Positions 49,431-60,704 of a DNA stretch of 64,000 nucleotides are shown piece after piece. Source of the stretch: Leptodontidium sp. MPI-SDFR-AT-0119. Taxonomy: Eukaryota; Ascomycota; Leotiomycetes; Helotiales; Leptodontidiaceae. A program made the position numbers and the translations under genes. The notes under the pieces are model-generated. The model did not search any database, was not told where the DNA came from, and was given only the letters and a program-made list of their open reading frames with translations. How positions within the stretch are numbered: the stretch's first letter is position 1; each line of letters starts with the position of its first letter. Location of the stretch: contig JAHLEZ010000023.1 of assembly GCA_020726505.1 (NCBI GenBank), positions 124,001 through 188,000 on the forward strand. The letters run 5' to 3'.

Positions 49431-50063
49431 ATGGGTCGAATGATGATGTGCGCCACTTCCACCCCCGAAGACGAGATCGAGAGACCCGAATGCTTCATCT
49501 TCAGACTCTCAGCTTCGCCAGCCACAGTCACAGACTTCAAGTTAGATCCTTGGCCTACCAGATCTATCGATGCAGGTTTAACTCCCTCATCACTATTCAC
49601 TACGCCAGCCAACTCCTCATCTCACCTCACTATAAATCAAAGCCACACCTCGGCGTCCGCAACCACATCACCCTCACCCAAATCACCAACTCCCTCCTTC
49701 CGCATCTCAAAGCGCAAACATCGCTCTCGCCACTGCCGACCAAGCATGAGAGTCAGCCGCAGATTCACCGACGAGAACGTCCAGAGAGCCCGAAACCTCG
49801 CAGTCGAGAACCAAGAAATCATAAAGGAGATTCGAAGCACAGACTTGCAGGAGGGATTGAAGAGGAGTCCATGGGAATGGTTGCACCACCGCAAGGATGA
49901 GAAGCAGCCAAATGAGGTGTTAATGAGATTGAGGAGGCTGCAGTTCGAGGCGATGAAGAGAGACATGAGAGATTCGAAGTTGAAAGATTGGGAGATTAGT
50001 GCGTTGTGTTTGGAGGGTGGGAGTCGTTTGAGGAAGGTGGTCAAGGAGGAGGAGGTTGAGTGA
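49431..50063 (+). CDS. Orphan protein with SPxxWL...RRLQ...KRD motif (paralogue B)
   Basis: An intron-free frame of 210 aa; the ATG has a strong fungal context (TCAAAATGGG). No known family is recognised. The N-terminal half is Ser/Thr/Pro-rich with a basic block (RISKRKHRSRHCRPSMR). The C-terminal half is charged and helical (RARNLAVENQEIIKEIRS, SPWEWLHHRKDEKQ, RLRRLQFEAMKRDMRDS). SP-x-x-WL-x-x-R, P-x-E, RRLQ and KRD appear in the same order and nearly the same spacing as in the neighbour at 47566-48435. The two genes are head to head. Confidence 0.68.
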   Translation: MGRMMMCATSTPEDEIERPECFIFRLSASPATVTDFKLDPWPTRSIDAGLTPSSLFTTPANSSSHLTINQSHTSASATTSPSPKSPTPSFRISKRKHRSRHCRPSMRVSRRFTDENVQRARNLAVENQEIIKEIRSTDLQEGLKRSPWEWLHHRKDEKQPNEVLMRLRRLQFEAMKRDMRDSKLKDWEISALCLEGGSRLRKVVKEEEVE

Positions 50064-50761
50064 GGATGGGAAGTTATGTTGGGTTGGATTGGATTTTTGA
50101 CTGTTGGATGGGAGGATATTTGGGAGAATTGAGGGGCTGAAACTGTGGAACCGGAATCTGAGGAATGGAAATGCCACCAAAATCAAGCCTTCTTCCTTTC
50201 ATCATCTAAGTTTCTGACTTGCATTCGTGATATCAACGTGACTGATAGCTACTCCCCCTCTGTCCATATCATTTCTCCAAATTTCTCTACTTAAATGGAT
50301 GACAAGACATTTGTAATAAGAGAGGACAGCAATTTCCATTTTCAAGAACTTCGAGAAAGATTCAGTCGGATCCCTTCTCTAAAGTAGTTCCGAACGATAT
50401 GAGATCAGCAGTAACACGTGCCATTAAATCAAACATAGGAACAAATAAACAGAAGCGGAGATGTAGGTGGACTTTGTCTCAATTATCACATTAAACGGAC
50501 ATTTACGGCAACAGCAAGAAAGAAAACAAATAAATACAGAGCTCCAATCCGTAGCCGAGGATGGCTTCTCGTCAAGGTTGTTCTGAGAGATCACGTGGGA
50601 TGAGCTAGTTTGAGATCATTTGCGCACCTTGTTGGCTCAACAACTTGAAATCCACTCGATTGCTTATAAAACAGAACCTGAGCCAACTGCTTCACATTCT
50701 AATGTGCCTCCATGTAGGCAAACTATCCAGATTTAGTCACCAACCCCTCCTCCTCGTTCGT
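50064..50761. other. Convergent intergenic region, no gene recognised
   Basis: Lies between paralogue B and the SOD gene; only presumed 3' regions are present. Confidence 0.55.
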
Positions 50762-51482
50762 TCAGATACTACTCCTCAACCCCGCCAGGACCCCAAACAC
50801 CGCCTCAAAGTTCCCCTCAAATCTCTCCTCGGCCTTCTTCCAATTAACAATCTTCCATAGCCCCTTCGCATAGCTAGCCTTATCATTCAGATATTGCAGG
50901 TAATAAGCATGTTCCCACATATCAATACCCAGCAACGGTTTCTTACCCGCAGGCACAATATCCTGATCCTTACTCGTGATGATCTCAAGAATCCCAGACT
51001 CAGTATCTTGGACTAACCATCCCCATCCTGAACCTTTGAGGCCGAGGAGAACAGCGTTGAACTTCTCCTGGAAGTTGGACACCGAGCCCCAGCGAGACGT
51101 AAGTGCCGCGCTGAGTTTCGGGGCTGAGGAGGGTTGTGCGGATGGTGATGAGGAGGGAATGAGGTTCTCCCAGAAGAGAGTGTGGTTTATGTGGCCGCCG
51201 GCGCTGAAGTTGAGGTTGTTTTGGAGGTGGATTTGAGACACGATGTCGTTCTTGTTGGAGGCGGCTGCTTGGGAGGCGAGGGTTGCGTTGAGGACGTTGA
51301 TGTAGGTTTGGTGGTGTTTGGTGTGGTGGAGGGTCATGATTTGAGCGCTGATTTGAGGCTCGAGTGCCTGTGGAGAGTGTCAGTAATAGTAGCTTTTTTT
51401 CTCCCTCTGATAGAACGGATTGAAAGTGTATTTTGAAACTTACGTCGTATGCATATGGTAGAGGTGGAAGAGTGAACGCCAT
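50762..51482 (-). CDS. Manganese/iron-type superoxide dismutase, apparently cytosolic
   Basis: Exons 51482-51444 and 51367-50762 give 645 nt (214 aa). The enzyme converts superoxide to oxygen and hydrogen peroxide. All four metal ligands are in place: H27 in LHHTKHHQTY, H75 in GGHINHTLFW, D162 and H166 in DMWEHAYYLQY. GSGWGWLV is the usual inner-sphere segment. The N-terminus MAFTLPPLPYAYDALEP begins directly with the conserved SOD start, leaving no room for a mitochondrial presequence, so a cytosolic form like the extra Mn-SODs of several fungi is likely. The first exon (39 nt) is joined by a 76-nt intron. The metal cannot be fixed by eye, but Mn is the fungal norm. The gene is divergent from a ferric reductase. 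Confidence 0.94.
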
Positions 51483-52030
51483 GTTGTAGATATAAATCAG
51501 AGTGGTGACTTTTTCTGGCAAGGTTCAATGAAAGAAGTTTAGATGACTTCAGGTTGAGGAGAGGGGATGTGGAAGTAGAAGAGGGGAAAAGGGATGAGTT
51601 GAGTGACCTTTAACTCCCAGCGTGTCAGCCATTACCCCTCCATGCCCTTTCGTACACAAACTCGCCTTGCTTTATAATTAACCTCTAAGACACTGTCAAA
51701 CGTCTCCGTACCGACAGCTTGGCAAATGCTGATTTGCCATGTTGCGCGGGATTGAGAGAGTTATAGCCCCACTGGTTTCGAATTGACGAATGAGACAACG
51801 GAAGTAGAAACGAGAAGACGCGCACGTAATCTGAGCTCTGATTCTGAAAAAAAAGATAGCGTTTCGCGACAGACCTCGCTCTTGCAGCTGGGTTCATTTT
51901 CATCCCATCATTCAACCGGCTTAAACCAAATCACGCCAGTTCTGAACGCACTCACTTGAAGTGGACCGGCTCAACTACTGTATCACAGGGACATGCAACA
52001 GACACGAGCACCCACATCACGAACTTTGCC
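51483..52030. promoter_or_regulatory. Shared upstream region of SOD and ferric reductase
   Basis: 548 bp separate the two start codons, which face away from each other, so both promoters must lie here or overlap. I see GATA cores (for example AAAGATAG near 51850) but no perfect fungal iron-regulator site. Confidence 0.5.
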
Positions 52031-54136
52031 ATGTCCTCGTCCTCAGCTGGCGGTACTGATACCAATGTAACAAATCTGCCCCTGAGTGACCCACGGTGCA
52101 ACAGCGTCGTCTGTCTGGCGTTCAAAGCAGCCGAAGATGCATCCCAACGCGAGATCCCGTTCGCTTCGCAGTTTGTTTACGGCCACTTCACCGTGTACTA
52201 CTACTCATCATTCATCTTTCTTTTCAGCATCTTGTGTCTGCATCGTCGACTGTCGGCCGGATATGTAGAGTATCCCGAGCCAAAAACGACATTATTTCAG
52301 AAGAGCAAAGCGTTATGGAGATGTATCATGTACAGGAAACTCAGGATTGGGATGTCGCTGGGCCATGTTATGATAATCGGATTGACAGTTTTTTTGATGA
52401 CGATCCTTGCATTTGTACAGAAGCCATATTTTCGACCTCGCCTGTCGTATGGCTCGCCTCCTCTTGGAGTGAGAACTGGCGTGATGGCACTTGCTTTGAC
52501 GCCGGCCATCGTTGCTCTGAGTGGGAAGTTCAACCTCATCACACTCCTGACGGGGATAAGTTACGAGAGACTGAACATTCTCCACTGGTATCTCGGATAC
52601 ATCTGTCTCGGTCTCGGTATCGTCCACTCTGTGGCTTTCGTGATTGCTATTTATGGCGATTCGAATTACTGGCCGCTGCTTGAAAAAATTGGGAATACTG
52701 AGGTCGGTTGGTTCTATGAAGCTTTGAGCATCCACCCACTCACATGATCAACAGTACACTGGTATAGTAGTCCTGCTTCTACTACTCTTCCTCACCATCT
52801 TCAGTTTTCCCTGGTTCCGACAACGATTCTACAAAGTGTTCGCCTCCTCCCACATTATTGTCTATTTCGTCTGCCTCGGATTCATGTTCTGGCACACAGC
52901 TAATCGAATCGATACTTGGATGTATCTTTACGCCACTGTCGCCATATCTCTTATCTCCAACATCAGCAGGCTCCTACTCAAATTCAAAACTCCCCGATGG
53001 GGTGGCTCCACAGCCACGATCCAGGATATTGACGGAGAGATGCTGAGAATCACCATACCGGCTTTCAACGGCATGACTTGGAAACCGGGTCAACACGTCT
53101 ATCTCCGCTTTCTGAGTGTCTCCCCATTAGAGAATCATCCGTTCACCATTGCAAGTTTGTGTGAAGAGACGTATGTCACCGATAAGAGTGGGGCATCCAC
53201 GAGAACTCCTCTTTTGTTCTTAGTGAGGTCCAGGACACGATTGACGAAACGTCTGATGGGGGTTGCGCAACAGCGTGCTACACTCAAAGTTTTCATCGAC
53301 GGCCCGTACGGCGACAGCAGTTTGAATCTGAGCAGCGGATATGAACAAGTAATTCTCGTAGCTGGAGGGAGTGGGATCTCGGCTGTGCTGCCATTGTTTT
53401 CGATGCTTTGCAAGAAGTCGAGGAGGAAGGATTCGATCTTGAGATCTGTGAAACTTATCTGGGTGATCAAGAATCGGATTGCTCAAGCCTGGGTGCAAGA
53501 GGAGATCAGGATGGCGGTGGCGATGACATGTGCTGGGACAGTGGAGATACATCTGTTTATAACTGGAAGAGGAGCTAGGATGGAGCAGTTGGCTTTCTCG
53601 TTTGAAACAGATGATATCGAAATGGAGGTAGGCATTGAGAATGGAAGAAGGATCTCGGAGGAGTCGAACTTAGAGGAGCAGCGATTGATACCCGACTCAA
53701 CTGGTGTGTTTGGTGGTCAAGATGAGAACCTGACTAATTTTCTTTCGTTGGACGATTTGGAGATGGAAATGGGGATGGGAGGAGTTGACGTGGGTGATAA
53801 CCAAGACGAGAAATTGGTTCCTAATCATCGAATGGATCATCAGCATCAGAACCAGTACCCAGATTGCGATTATGGTATAGAAGCCTGCATTTCACATGGA
53901 CGGCCATGCTTCCAGGACCTTCTTCCCCGACTTTTGCTTGATGGAGGAAGAGTATGTATTGTTGGTGAGTTCTCCTTTCTAAACCGTATCCAATCCTGGC
54001 CTTGCTGATTTTCTTAGGATGCGGTGCACGAGAAATGAATGTAGATCTGAGCAATGCCGTCGGCGCTTGCCAGAAGAAAGTGTTGAGAGGACGGGTAAGA
54101 GAGGTCAGGCTTTGGACTGAGTCGTTCGGGTGGTGA
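52031..54136 (+). CDS. Ferric-chelate reductase (FRE family, NADPH/FAD/heme)
   Basis: Exons 52031-52702, 52755-53964 and 54018-54136 give 2001 nt (666 aa). The protein is a plasma-membrane oxidoreductase that passes electrons from NADPH via FAD and two hemes to extracellular ferric or cupric chelates. The N-terminal half has about six or seven membrane helices with paired histidines (ILHWYLGY and GIVHS; SSHIIVYFV and FMFWH). The cytosolic half has the FAD motif HPFTIAS, GPYG and the NADPH motif AGGSGIS, and ends in CGAREM and SFGW. An acidic low-complexity insert (about residues 500-590) splits the NAD-binding domain before the last motif. The frame upstream of 52031 has only a TTG, so the ATG there is taken. 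The divergent SOD partner fits redox handling near the cell surface. Confidence 0.93.
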
Positions 54137-55126
54137 ACAGGCCACGGGAATCTGTAACAACAAATGTATCAATACAGGCCTTCAGGACTTTTCCCATGGC
54201 ACCCATAGCGCATTTAACATCTCGTGTTGTTGGCTTGTGGCCGGCTTTGCTGATGCTGATGGTTACCTAAGTCATATCTTGCCATCTCGAACGACTGTCG
54301 CAGTGGAGAAAATGGAGTGTGAGTGTTTTGCTTTTGAGAGAGGGCCGTTTTATAGGTCTCTTGTGAACGATATTCCGCAGGGCTTGGATCGATGTTCGGG
54401 TGGACTTGGAGAGAGTTGCTCCGAAGGTGAGTTGGTGGGCTGGTTAGAGGGGAGGGCGGAGGTTGGGGACTTTAGGAGGACGACGTGTGGGGTGGATTAT
54501 GGGAATAGTACTGACATGTTGGGGATTTATAATATGTAGGACAGTGTATGGGAGTAATGTGTAATCATTGAATGATTCCTTGTTCAAGTCCGTTTTGCTT
54601 CGACGAGTCTTACTCCGTGACGGACCTGCAGTAGGAATAGCACATGTCATCTGGCAGGTGACTGTACTTATTTATTTACCGGCATCAAGCCAATTTTAGA
54701 CACATAATACGAATCAATTCAAACTGCATCCGCATAGTGAAATCGCGACTAGAGATCTTGTTTCATTCCACTCTTCTCTGCATCTCTGCCCTCGGATCTC
54801 GCTTCCTACCCCGTTCCCCACTAAAACCCCAGTTTGTAAATACAGACCAAGCCTCAAGCGAGACCCGACTAACCATCACCCATCCTCAAATTAAAGTACG
54901 ACGCGCACTGCCAAAAGAAAGAAATCTCCACTCTCCAGGTATTGGACGAGCAATACCTAGGTATACGTAGGATCAAAGAGAGGAAGAACCCGGCCCTTCC
55001 CCTCACCTCCTCTCAAGAAGAGCAAAGCAAAGCAAAGCCAAATAAACAAACGAAAGATAAGAAGAAGAAATCACGTTTTTCACCCCAACAACCTCTCCAC
55101 TCCATTTCATCCCACCCCCACACAAT
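54137..55126. other. Convergent intergenic region, no gene recognised
   Basis: A 100-aa open frame (54237-54539) has no recognisable domain and no good start context. Otherwise only the 3' regions of the ferric reductase and receptor genes are expected here. Confidence 0.5.
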
Positions 55127-57572
55127 TCAGATAGGAGCCGATCCATCAGCCCGCTCCTCCTTAATATCCAAACTCTTCCTCACAACCACACCCCCCATCC
55201 CCATTCCCTCGCCCTTTTTCTTCTTCTTTTCACCTGGCTGCGCAGCCTGATGAAGAGGAATGAGGACGTTCATACCGAGCTCCTGGTGCACGTTATCTGC
55301 GCAGATGCGCGATTGCTCAGATTTCCTTTCGGGGATAGAGGCAGGGGTAGGGGTAGAGGTAGAGGTGAGGTTGGCGTGTGAGAGCGAGGAGGCGGCGAAT
55401 TCACGACGTTCGCGCTCTCGATAGGCGCGTGTGCCCATTTTTGGGGGGTGTGGGTCCATTGAGTCTTCGTCATCTTCGTCTTCTTCGTTCATGGCGGCGA
55501 TGTTGTGGGCGTGAGGTGGGGCTGTGACGGTGGTTTTCGAGTGTGAGCTTAGGTTAGCCTTGCATGGAGTGTTGCTCTTTGAGACGAAACTTGGAGATGG
55601 AGGGGAGGACCAGATATTAGTGCTGATGGTAGTATGGCTCGGGATGGAAGATGTACGATGTGGCCAGTTTGACGTATGGATATTTGAGGCTGCGTTCTGG
55701 GCTTCGAGGTCTTTGTCGGAGATGACTTGTCGAGAACCAATGATGCTCATTTCAGCTTGATCTTTTGAGTTTGAGTTTGAGTTTGCCTTCGAAGATGCCC
55801 TCGAAGAAGCGAATGCATTAAATGGCAAGTTCAAATGGGTCCTAAACATCGAGAACATGCCTCTATGCAAACTACTCTGCAGCGGCGTCGTCGAACTTGG
55901 AGTATTTGGATGAACCAATGTCGTCGGCGAGATGTTGGAGTCCCCGTAGCGGGATGGAGCGGCGGTGATCTCATCGTCGAAATTTCCATGTTGATGTTGC
56001 GCGAAGTGTGAGGTGGGAGTTTGATGGCTGGAGTCGGGACTTGTGGTGGTGTTGTATTTTGTAAGGCTGTGTAGGAGGGACGGGGCGGTTGATGTGCTGG
56101 TTGGGATATGTGATAGGGTGGTGTTGGAGAATGTGCCTTGAGAACCTTTACGGGAGGCTGCTGTGCTTCTGCTTGAGGTGGTTAGCTTGACATTTCACTC
56201 TAGCTAAAGAAGAAGAGTAGAAAATGGAAGAGGGTAAAAGGGACAAGACCGAGATAAAAAGAAAAGTACATACCCATCAACCAACGTCACACCGGTAGCA
56301 TGACTATCCTTCTTAGCACCCGCATCGAAGTATTTCATCGCCTTACCCACAATATCAAACTGACTCTTGAAGCTACGTCTCGAATCCATCGTGTTATTAA
56401 CCATCGTCTCACTCGCTCGTCTCTGCTCTCTACTCATCTTCAACCTTGGCCAAACTCGTCCAGCACCACACTTCACTAGAATTCCCCGGTAAGTATCGAC
56501 CGCATCGTCATTGAACCCAAAGAACGCAAACATCATCGCACTCATGGCGACGCCTGCCCATCCCGTCCATTGTAAACTCGGTTGTGTGCCGGTGTGGATG
56601 AAGAGGATAGGTGACCATGTCGCGGGGTTGTGGATTCGTGACCAGGAGTAGGGGACGAGAGTGTGAGGGATGGCGTAGAAGACGAAGACGGTTTGGACTG
56701 GTAGGTAAATGATGATCAAGAGCAAGGAGATGAGAACCAGCTTGATGAATTTGCGGGGTGCGAGACCAGAACCGGTTGTTGTGAGAGCGGCGGAGATGGA
56801 GCGGCGGTGGCGGTAGAGACGGATGAGCATTTGTGCTGCGAGATATCATGTCAGTTGTGCCATCTCAATCATTCGTAGATTTATCTCTTTCAAGAACTTG
56901 CAAATGGAGGGTTTGAGTAGGAGAGAGGAGAATGGAATGGGAGAATGTGGCAAACATACCGGCATAGTACACAGTCAATAATTGGAAGATCGGACACCAA
57001 CCGATGATAATAACCAGCATGGGCCACGAATTATCCAACTGATCTGCACATCCCCAGACTGGAATGATCATGTATCTACCAGCCTGCACCGTATAATGCA
57101 ACGCCATCTGCATAACCGGCACCAACCAGCAGAACAACACATCACCAATCATCTTTCTCCGTCTCTGCTTCTTACTCGGGTTGAACACCGCACGATCAGT
57201 ATCCAATGCATCAGCCAGACCCTTGGAGAGACAACACAGTGAAGTGGCGAGGGCCATTGTGATGGGGAAGCGGAGTAAGACTTCGACATCGCAGACTCCG
57301 TAGCCGGTCCACCATTTCGTCCAGTCGTCTGAGGGCCAGAGAATACCGTTAATGACGGCGGTTAGGTTGATGATTATGATCACCACCATGATGCTGCATG
57401 CGGCTATGTTCTTGACACGGTAGAAGGACCGGAGGGGGAGGTAGGTGATGATGAGGGCGATGGCGGCGAAGAGCGGAAGGGCAATGGCGTTGGCAGGGTT
57501 GGCGACTATGTCTGGCATGACGAAGTCGGTTGTTGAGACTGTGAAGCTGGGGGCGACGTCTGTGTTCTCCAT
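55127..57572 (-). CDS. ste3/pre-1: STE3-type pheromone receptor (GPCR)
   Basis: Exons 57572-56960, 56835-56274 and 56171-55127 give 2220 nt (739 aa). Seven hydrophobic segments lie in the first 330 residues. Family hallmarks are LPLRSFYRVKNIAA after TM1, GYGVCDVEVLLRF before TM3, the loop QAGRYMIIPVWGC between TM4 and TM5, and the short cytosolic IRLYRHRRSISAAL segment before TM6. The remaining 400 residues are a hydrophilic, Ser/Thr/Pro-rich cytosolic tail that ends in a Lys-rich block, long but normal for filamentous fungi. Receptors of this class bind the prenylated a-type peptide pheromone and signal through a heterotrimeric G protein to the MAPK cascade whose target is Ste12, encoded at the other end of this window. 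The last join (102-nt intron) restores the frame but is the least constrained. Confidence 0.93.
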
Positions 57573-58882
57573 TTTGACGATGGAGAATGCAGACTGTGGG
57601 GGAGTTTGTATGTGTGTGTATGTAAAGAGGAGGATGGAGGACTCGGGTGTCTGGACCTGTTGAAGAAGTCGAGGACGCGGACTTGACTTTGTATGTCCCG
57701 ACGAAATGATTCTGCAACAAACTCGGTCGAGAGTGAGACTGGGCTTGCGTACAGATTCAGGAATGGAGTAACGAGTCGTATCTGCGACAAAGAACGAAGA
57801 CTCCTGTCTCTAAGTACTCTCGTATGGGTGGAGAAAGAAGAAGCAGTATCAGAAGAGGAGGAAGTGCAAAAAGGAGATCCGTGTGCGTTGCCTGTATGTA
57901 TGATAGGAGGAAGATATCAAGGAGGGAAGCGCTTTGCCCTCCTGGAGATATACATCTCACGGACGCAGAAGCAATCCATCATCCCTCAATAGGTAGGAAA
58001 GTGCAACTTTGTTGAGAGATATGATCATCTTATTGAGAATGGAGCTGAAGCTTGGTATTGAGAGAGTCTACCTATTGAGGTGGGGTGTGAAGAGCTGCTT
58101 CACAGCTGGTGGCGTCGCTAAGCGAGTTCTATTCAGAACCCCTTTCGGTTCTCAATAGGAGTCAAGCGAGCGCCTCAATATGAACGAGACCTCGACCTTG
58201 AGGTCACGAAAGAGAATTTAAAACTGAGAAGAAGACAACCAATCCATGAAACGAAGTTCAGTAAATCCTAGACAGCTAGACATCAAGTCAAAACATACCA
58301 TCGCTTTACCTTGCAAAACTTTTTGAAGCCGAGTTTCGTGGCGAAGGTGTTGTTTACGGGGGGGACATCGTTCCTCAACAGCCTCGATGGTACCCGACAC
58401 CAACCCGATCGGCGGGAACGGACAAGACGGGTGGCACTGAGACTGAAGCAAGGCACCCTCGACATCTGCCCGAGAAATGCAGGGCTATAAGAAGATGGAG
58501 GAGAACCCCGGCGTGGCTTCGAGGACGATTCGTGACTTGCTAGAAAGGTATCCGTGCGTTGCACATGAGGGGTAGCAATTGACCGAGGGCGTTCCTTGCA
58601 GTGAGGGGTGAGGGTAAGCTTTGCATCGGAGGTCTAGCCCTTGAGTTGTGGTGTGGTAGATGTGGGAGTGAAGGGAGCTGGGCGATTCATCCTGAAGCCG
58701 GTCACGTGAAGGGATCCTGCAACAGAAAATGCATCGGAACATTGATCCTCGATATTTTGATTAAAGAGCAATGGTATAAGAAGGCCCTTGAGCTCTACAA
58801 AGTGAACTTCATACGCGGAAGACGTAAGGTGCCTACCTCGCCGTGAGATGCAGTATCTGTCAGGTAGACATTCGATATCCCG
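57573..58882. other. Intergenic region upstream of ste3
   Basis: No gene is visible. The stretch contains the ste3 promoter, with a cluster of TATTGAG words (next entry) and one ATGAAACG sequence (58246-58253) that resembles a pheromone response element weakly. The distal part is the 3' region of the hydrolase gene. Confidence 0.5.
57984..58180. repeat. TATTGAG-word cluster including a 13-bp inverted repeat
   Basis: Six copies of TATTGAG or its complement CTCAATA occur at 57985, 58031, 58056, 58073, 58151 and 58174. The outer two of the first four belong to a perfect 13-bp inverted repeat, CCTCAATAGGTAG (57984-57996) and CTACCTATTGAGG (58068-58080). It lies 410-610 bp upstream of the ste3 ATG. 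Confidence 0.85.
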
Positions 58883-60217
58883 TCACTTCCTCCCAACTCT
58901 CTCCTCAATAAAAGTCTTCGTATCGCCCATTGCCTCACCCGCCTCCTTCAAAGCACTCGGCGGGAAGCTAATGAATCCATGACACCCACCGGGAAAGACC
59001 TTAACAATAGCCTCCCCGCCAAACATCATCCACTTGACACTCATAGTAACGGTGTCATCGAGCAACGGATCTTCCGTACCAATGGTAAACAAAGCACTCG
59101 GCAGCTTGCCTCTGAATGGCGAGAAGTCCTCGTAGTAAGGTGATACAGCAGCTTCTTTACGTTGGTCGGGCGTGTGGGTGGGAACGAAGGCCTTGACAAA
59201 GTGCTCTATTACCTCACCGTTAAGAATTAGGTTGCGTGTGAAGTGTTTGGTGTTGGGGAGGCCGCTGAGGTCGTAGCAGCCGAAATGGAGGAGGAGACCG
59301 CCTGAGAGAGTAAACTCAGGGTGGGTTTTGAGGAGATGGAAGGTCGTGACGACGGAGAGGTGTGCACCTGCTGACTGTAAAGGGTGGGTGGTGTTAGCTC
59401 GGGTATTTTGATTATGAAGGAGTACGTTTGAGACAGAAGTAGCGCGGGTCAGAAATGTTAACTAGGTTATCGTCTACGGACATTGTGTCCTCGGAAAAAT
59501 CCCTTAACTTGAAGAATCATCATGAAAGACCGCTGTCACATAACAGAAAGAAAGTCATTGAAAGTACCTCTCCACCCATGAATTTCAGTGGTCCTCCATA
59601 AGCACTCTCAGCATTCTTGACGAGATACTCCGCTTGGAAATGTCAGCATCTTTCCCGCTTCAGGTCAAAGTAGCAAGACTCACCAGCATCAACACAATCC
59701 TCTGGTCCTTTCGGAAACGGATTTTCAGGGGCAAGTCTATACCCTATAGAAATAACCGCTAAATCACCGGCATCGGCATAAAACTGCAATAAGCCATCAT
59801 GACTCTTTTCATCTCCCAAAACCCACCCTCCACCATGGATGTGCATCACAACGCCCTTAACGCCCTTCCTCTCTTCATCCGTCTTCCTCGCTTGAGGATA
59901 CATGAGTCGGCAAGGGATATCTCGGCCCTGTTCCCGAGATGGGATAGTGATATCGAGAGCTTGTGGGAGCATCACGGGTCCGGGAAGAGCGGTCTCGTTT
60001 TTCAACCGCATTTCGCGGTATTTGGGTGCCCCGACCTAGGTCATTACTTTTCAGTATTGTGTTTATGTGATTGGGAAATTTGACTCCGTACCTCATACCA
60101 CGCAGGCGTAGCGTTGAATTTGGCCTCTATCTGATCGTTCAGTATTTTTGTTTGTTCCGAGTTTGACGCGGGGTCGAACTTGGCGACGTTGATGGATACA
60201 TCTGATGTGAGGGGCAT
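58883..60217 (-). CDS. Alpha/beta hydrolase, HSL-like esterase/lipase
   Basis: Exons 60217-60092, 60035-59684, 59632-59568 and 59374-58883 give 1035 nt (344 aa). The HGGG oxyanion motif (residues 109-112, HIHGGGWVLGDE) places it in the hormone-sensitive-lipase family of carboxylesterases. The nucleophile is S182 in GESAG, created by the exon 3/4 join; D283 (TEDPLLDD) and H313 (GGCHGF) complete the triad. There is no signal peptide, so a cytosolic esterase acting on small acyl esters is likely; the substrate is unknown. The third intron is 193 nt, longer than the others, but no better join is seen. Such enzymes often sit in metabolic clusters; here the only other catabolic-type gene nearby is the P450 at the right edge, with an unrelated membrane protein between. 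Confidence 0.92.
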
Positions 60218-60704
60218 GGCTGCGGTGTGAATGGTAGGTAAGTAGGCAACTTCTGAGATCCGTGACCTTGAAAGAAATGCTGAGAAGAGGGGAGCCTTCT
60301 TCCAAAGTAAGATTTTATAACGAGATGGAGAAACAAACTAATCCGGGGAGTCGGGGGGAGCTCGTACCGCGGGGTACTTTGCTCGTGTGGGGCTGCTGAG
60401 GTCCACGATGAAGGAGTCGGAAACTCGGGACAGGGGCCACCGACCCTCGGCAAGAAAGTTCTCCCGCTCGTCTGAAGCAGCAAAGACCAAATAAAGAAAT
60501 GAAAACAAACAACCAAACACACCGTGGGTATCAGGTCAGAATAAGAAAAGATACCTGCGTAAATCAATAAAATTCCTGAACCCAAAAATCCTAGACCTCA
60601 TCCATGAGAATCCATCCGTCCACCTAGACTCCATCACTCCCTCCAAAATCCCGGGGTATACATCCTTATACTTGTACACATTAGACATTTCCCAACCTAC
60701 CTTG
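60218..60704. other. Intergenic region, no gene recognised
   Basis: Holds the presumed promoter of the minus-strand hydrolase and the 3' end of the next minus-strand gene. Confidence 0.55.

Noticed and set aside
51956..52030. N-terminal extension of the ferric reductase
   Set aside because: The upstream in-frame start is TTG; the first ATG is 52031.
54237..54539. 100-aa plus-strand frame after the ferric reductase
   Set aside because: No domain; it starts after the reductase stop codon and is not needed to complete that protein.
58246..58253. ATGAAACG as a Ste12 pheromone response element upstream of ste3
   Set aside because: A single imperfect match about 670 bp from the ATG is not enough to claim a functional site.
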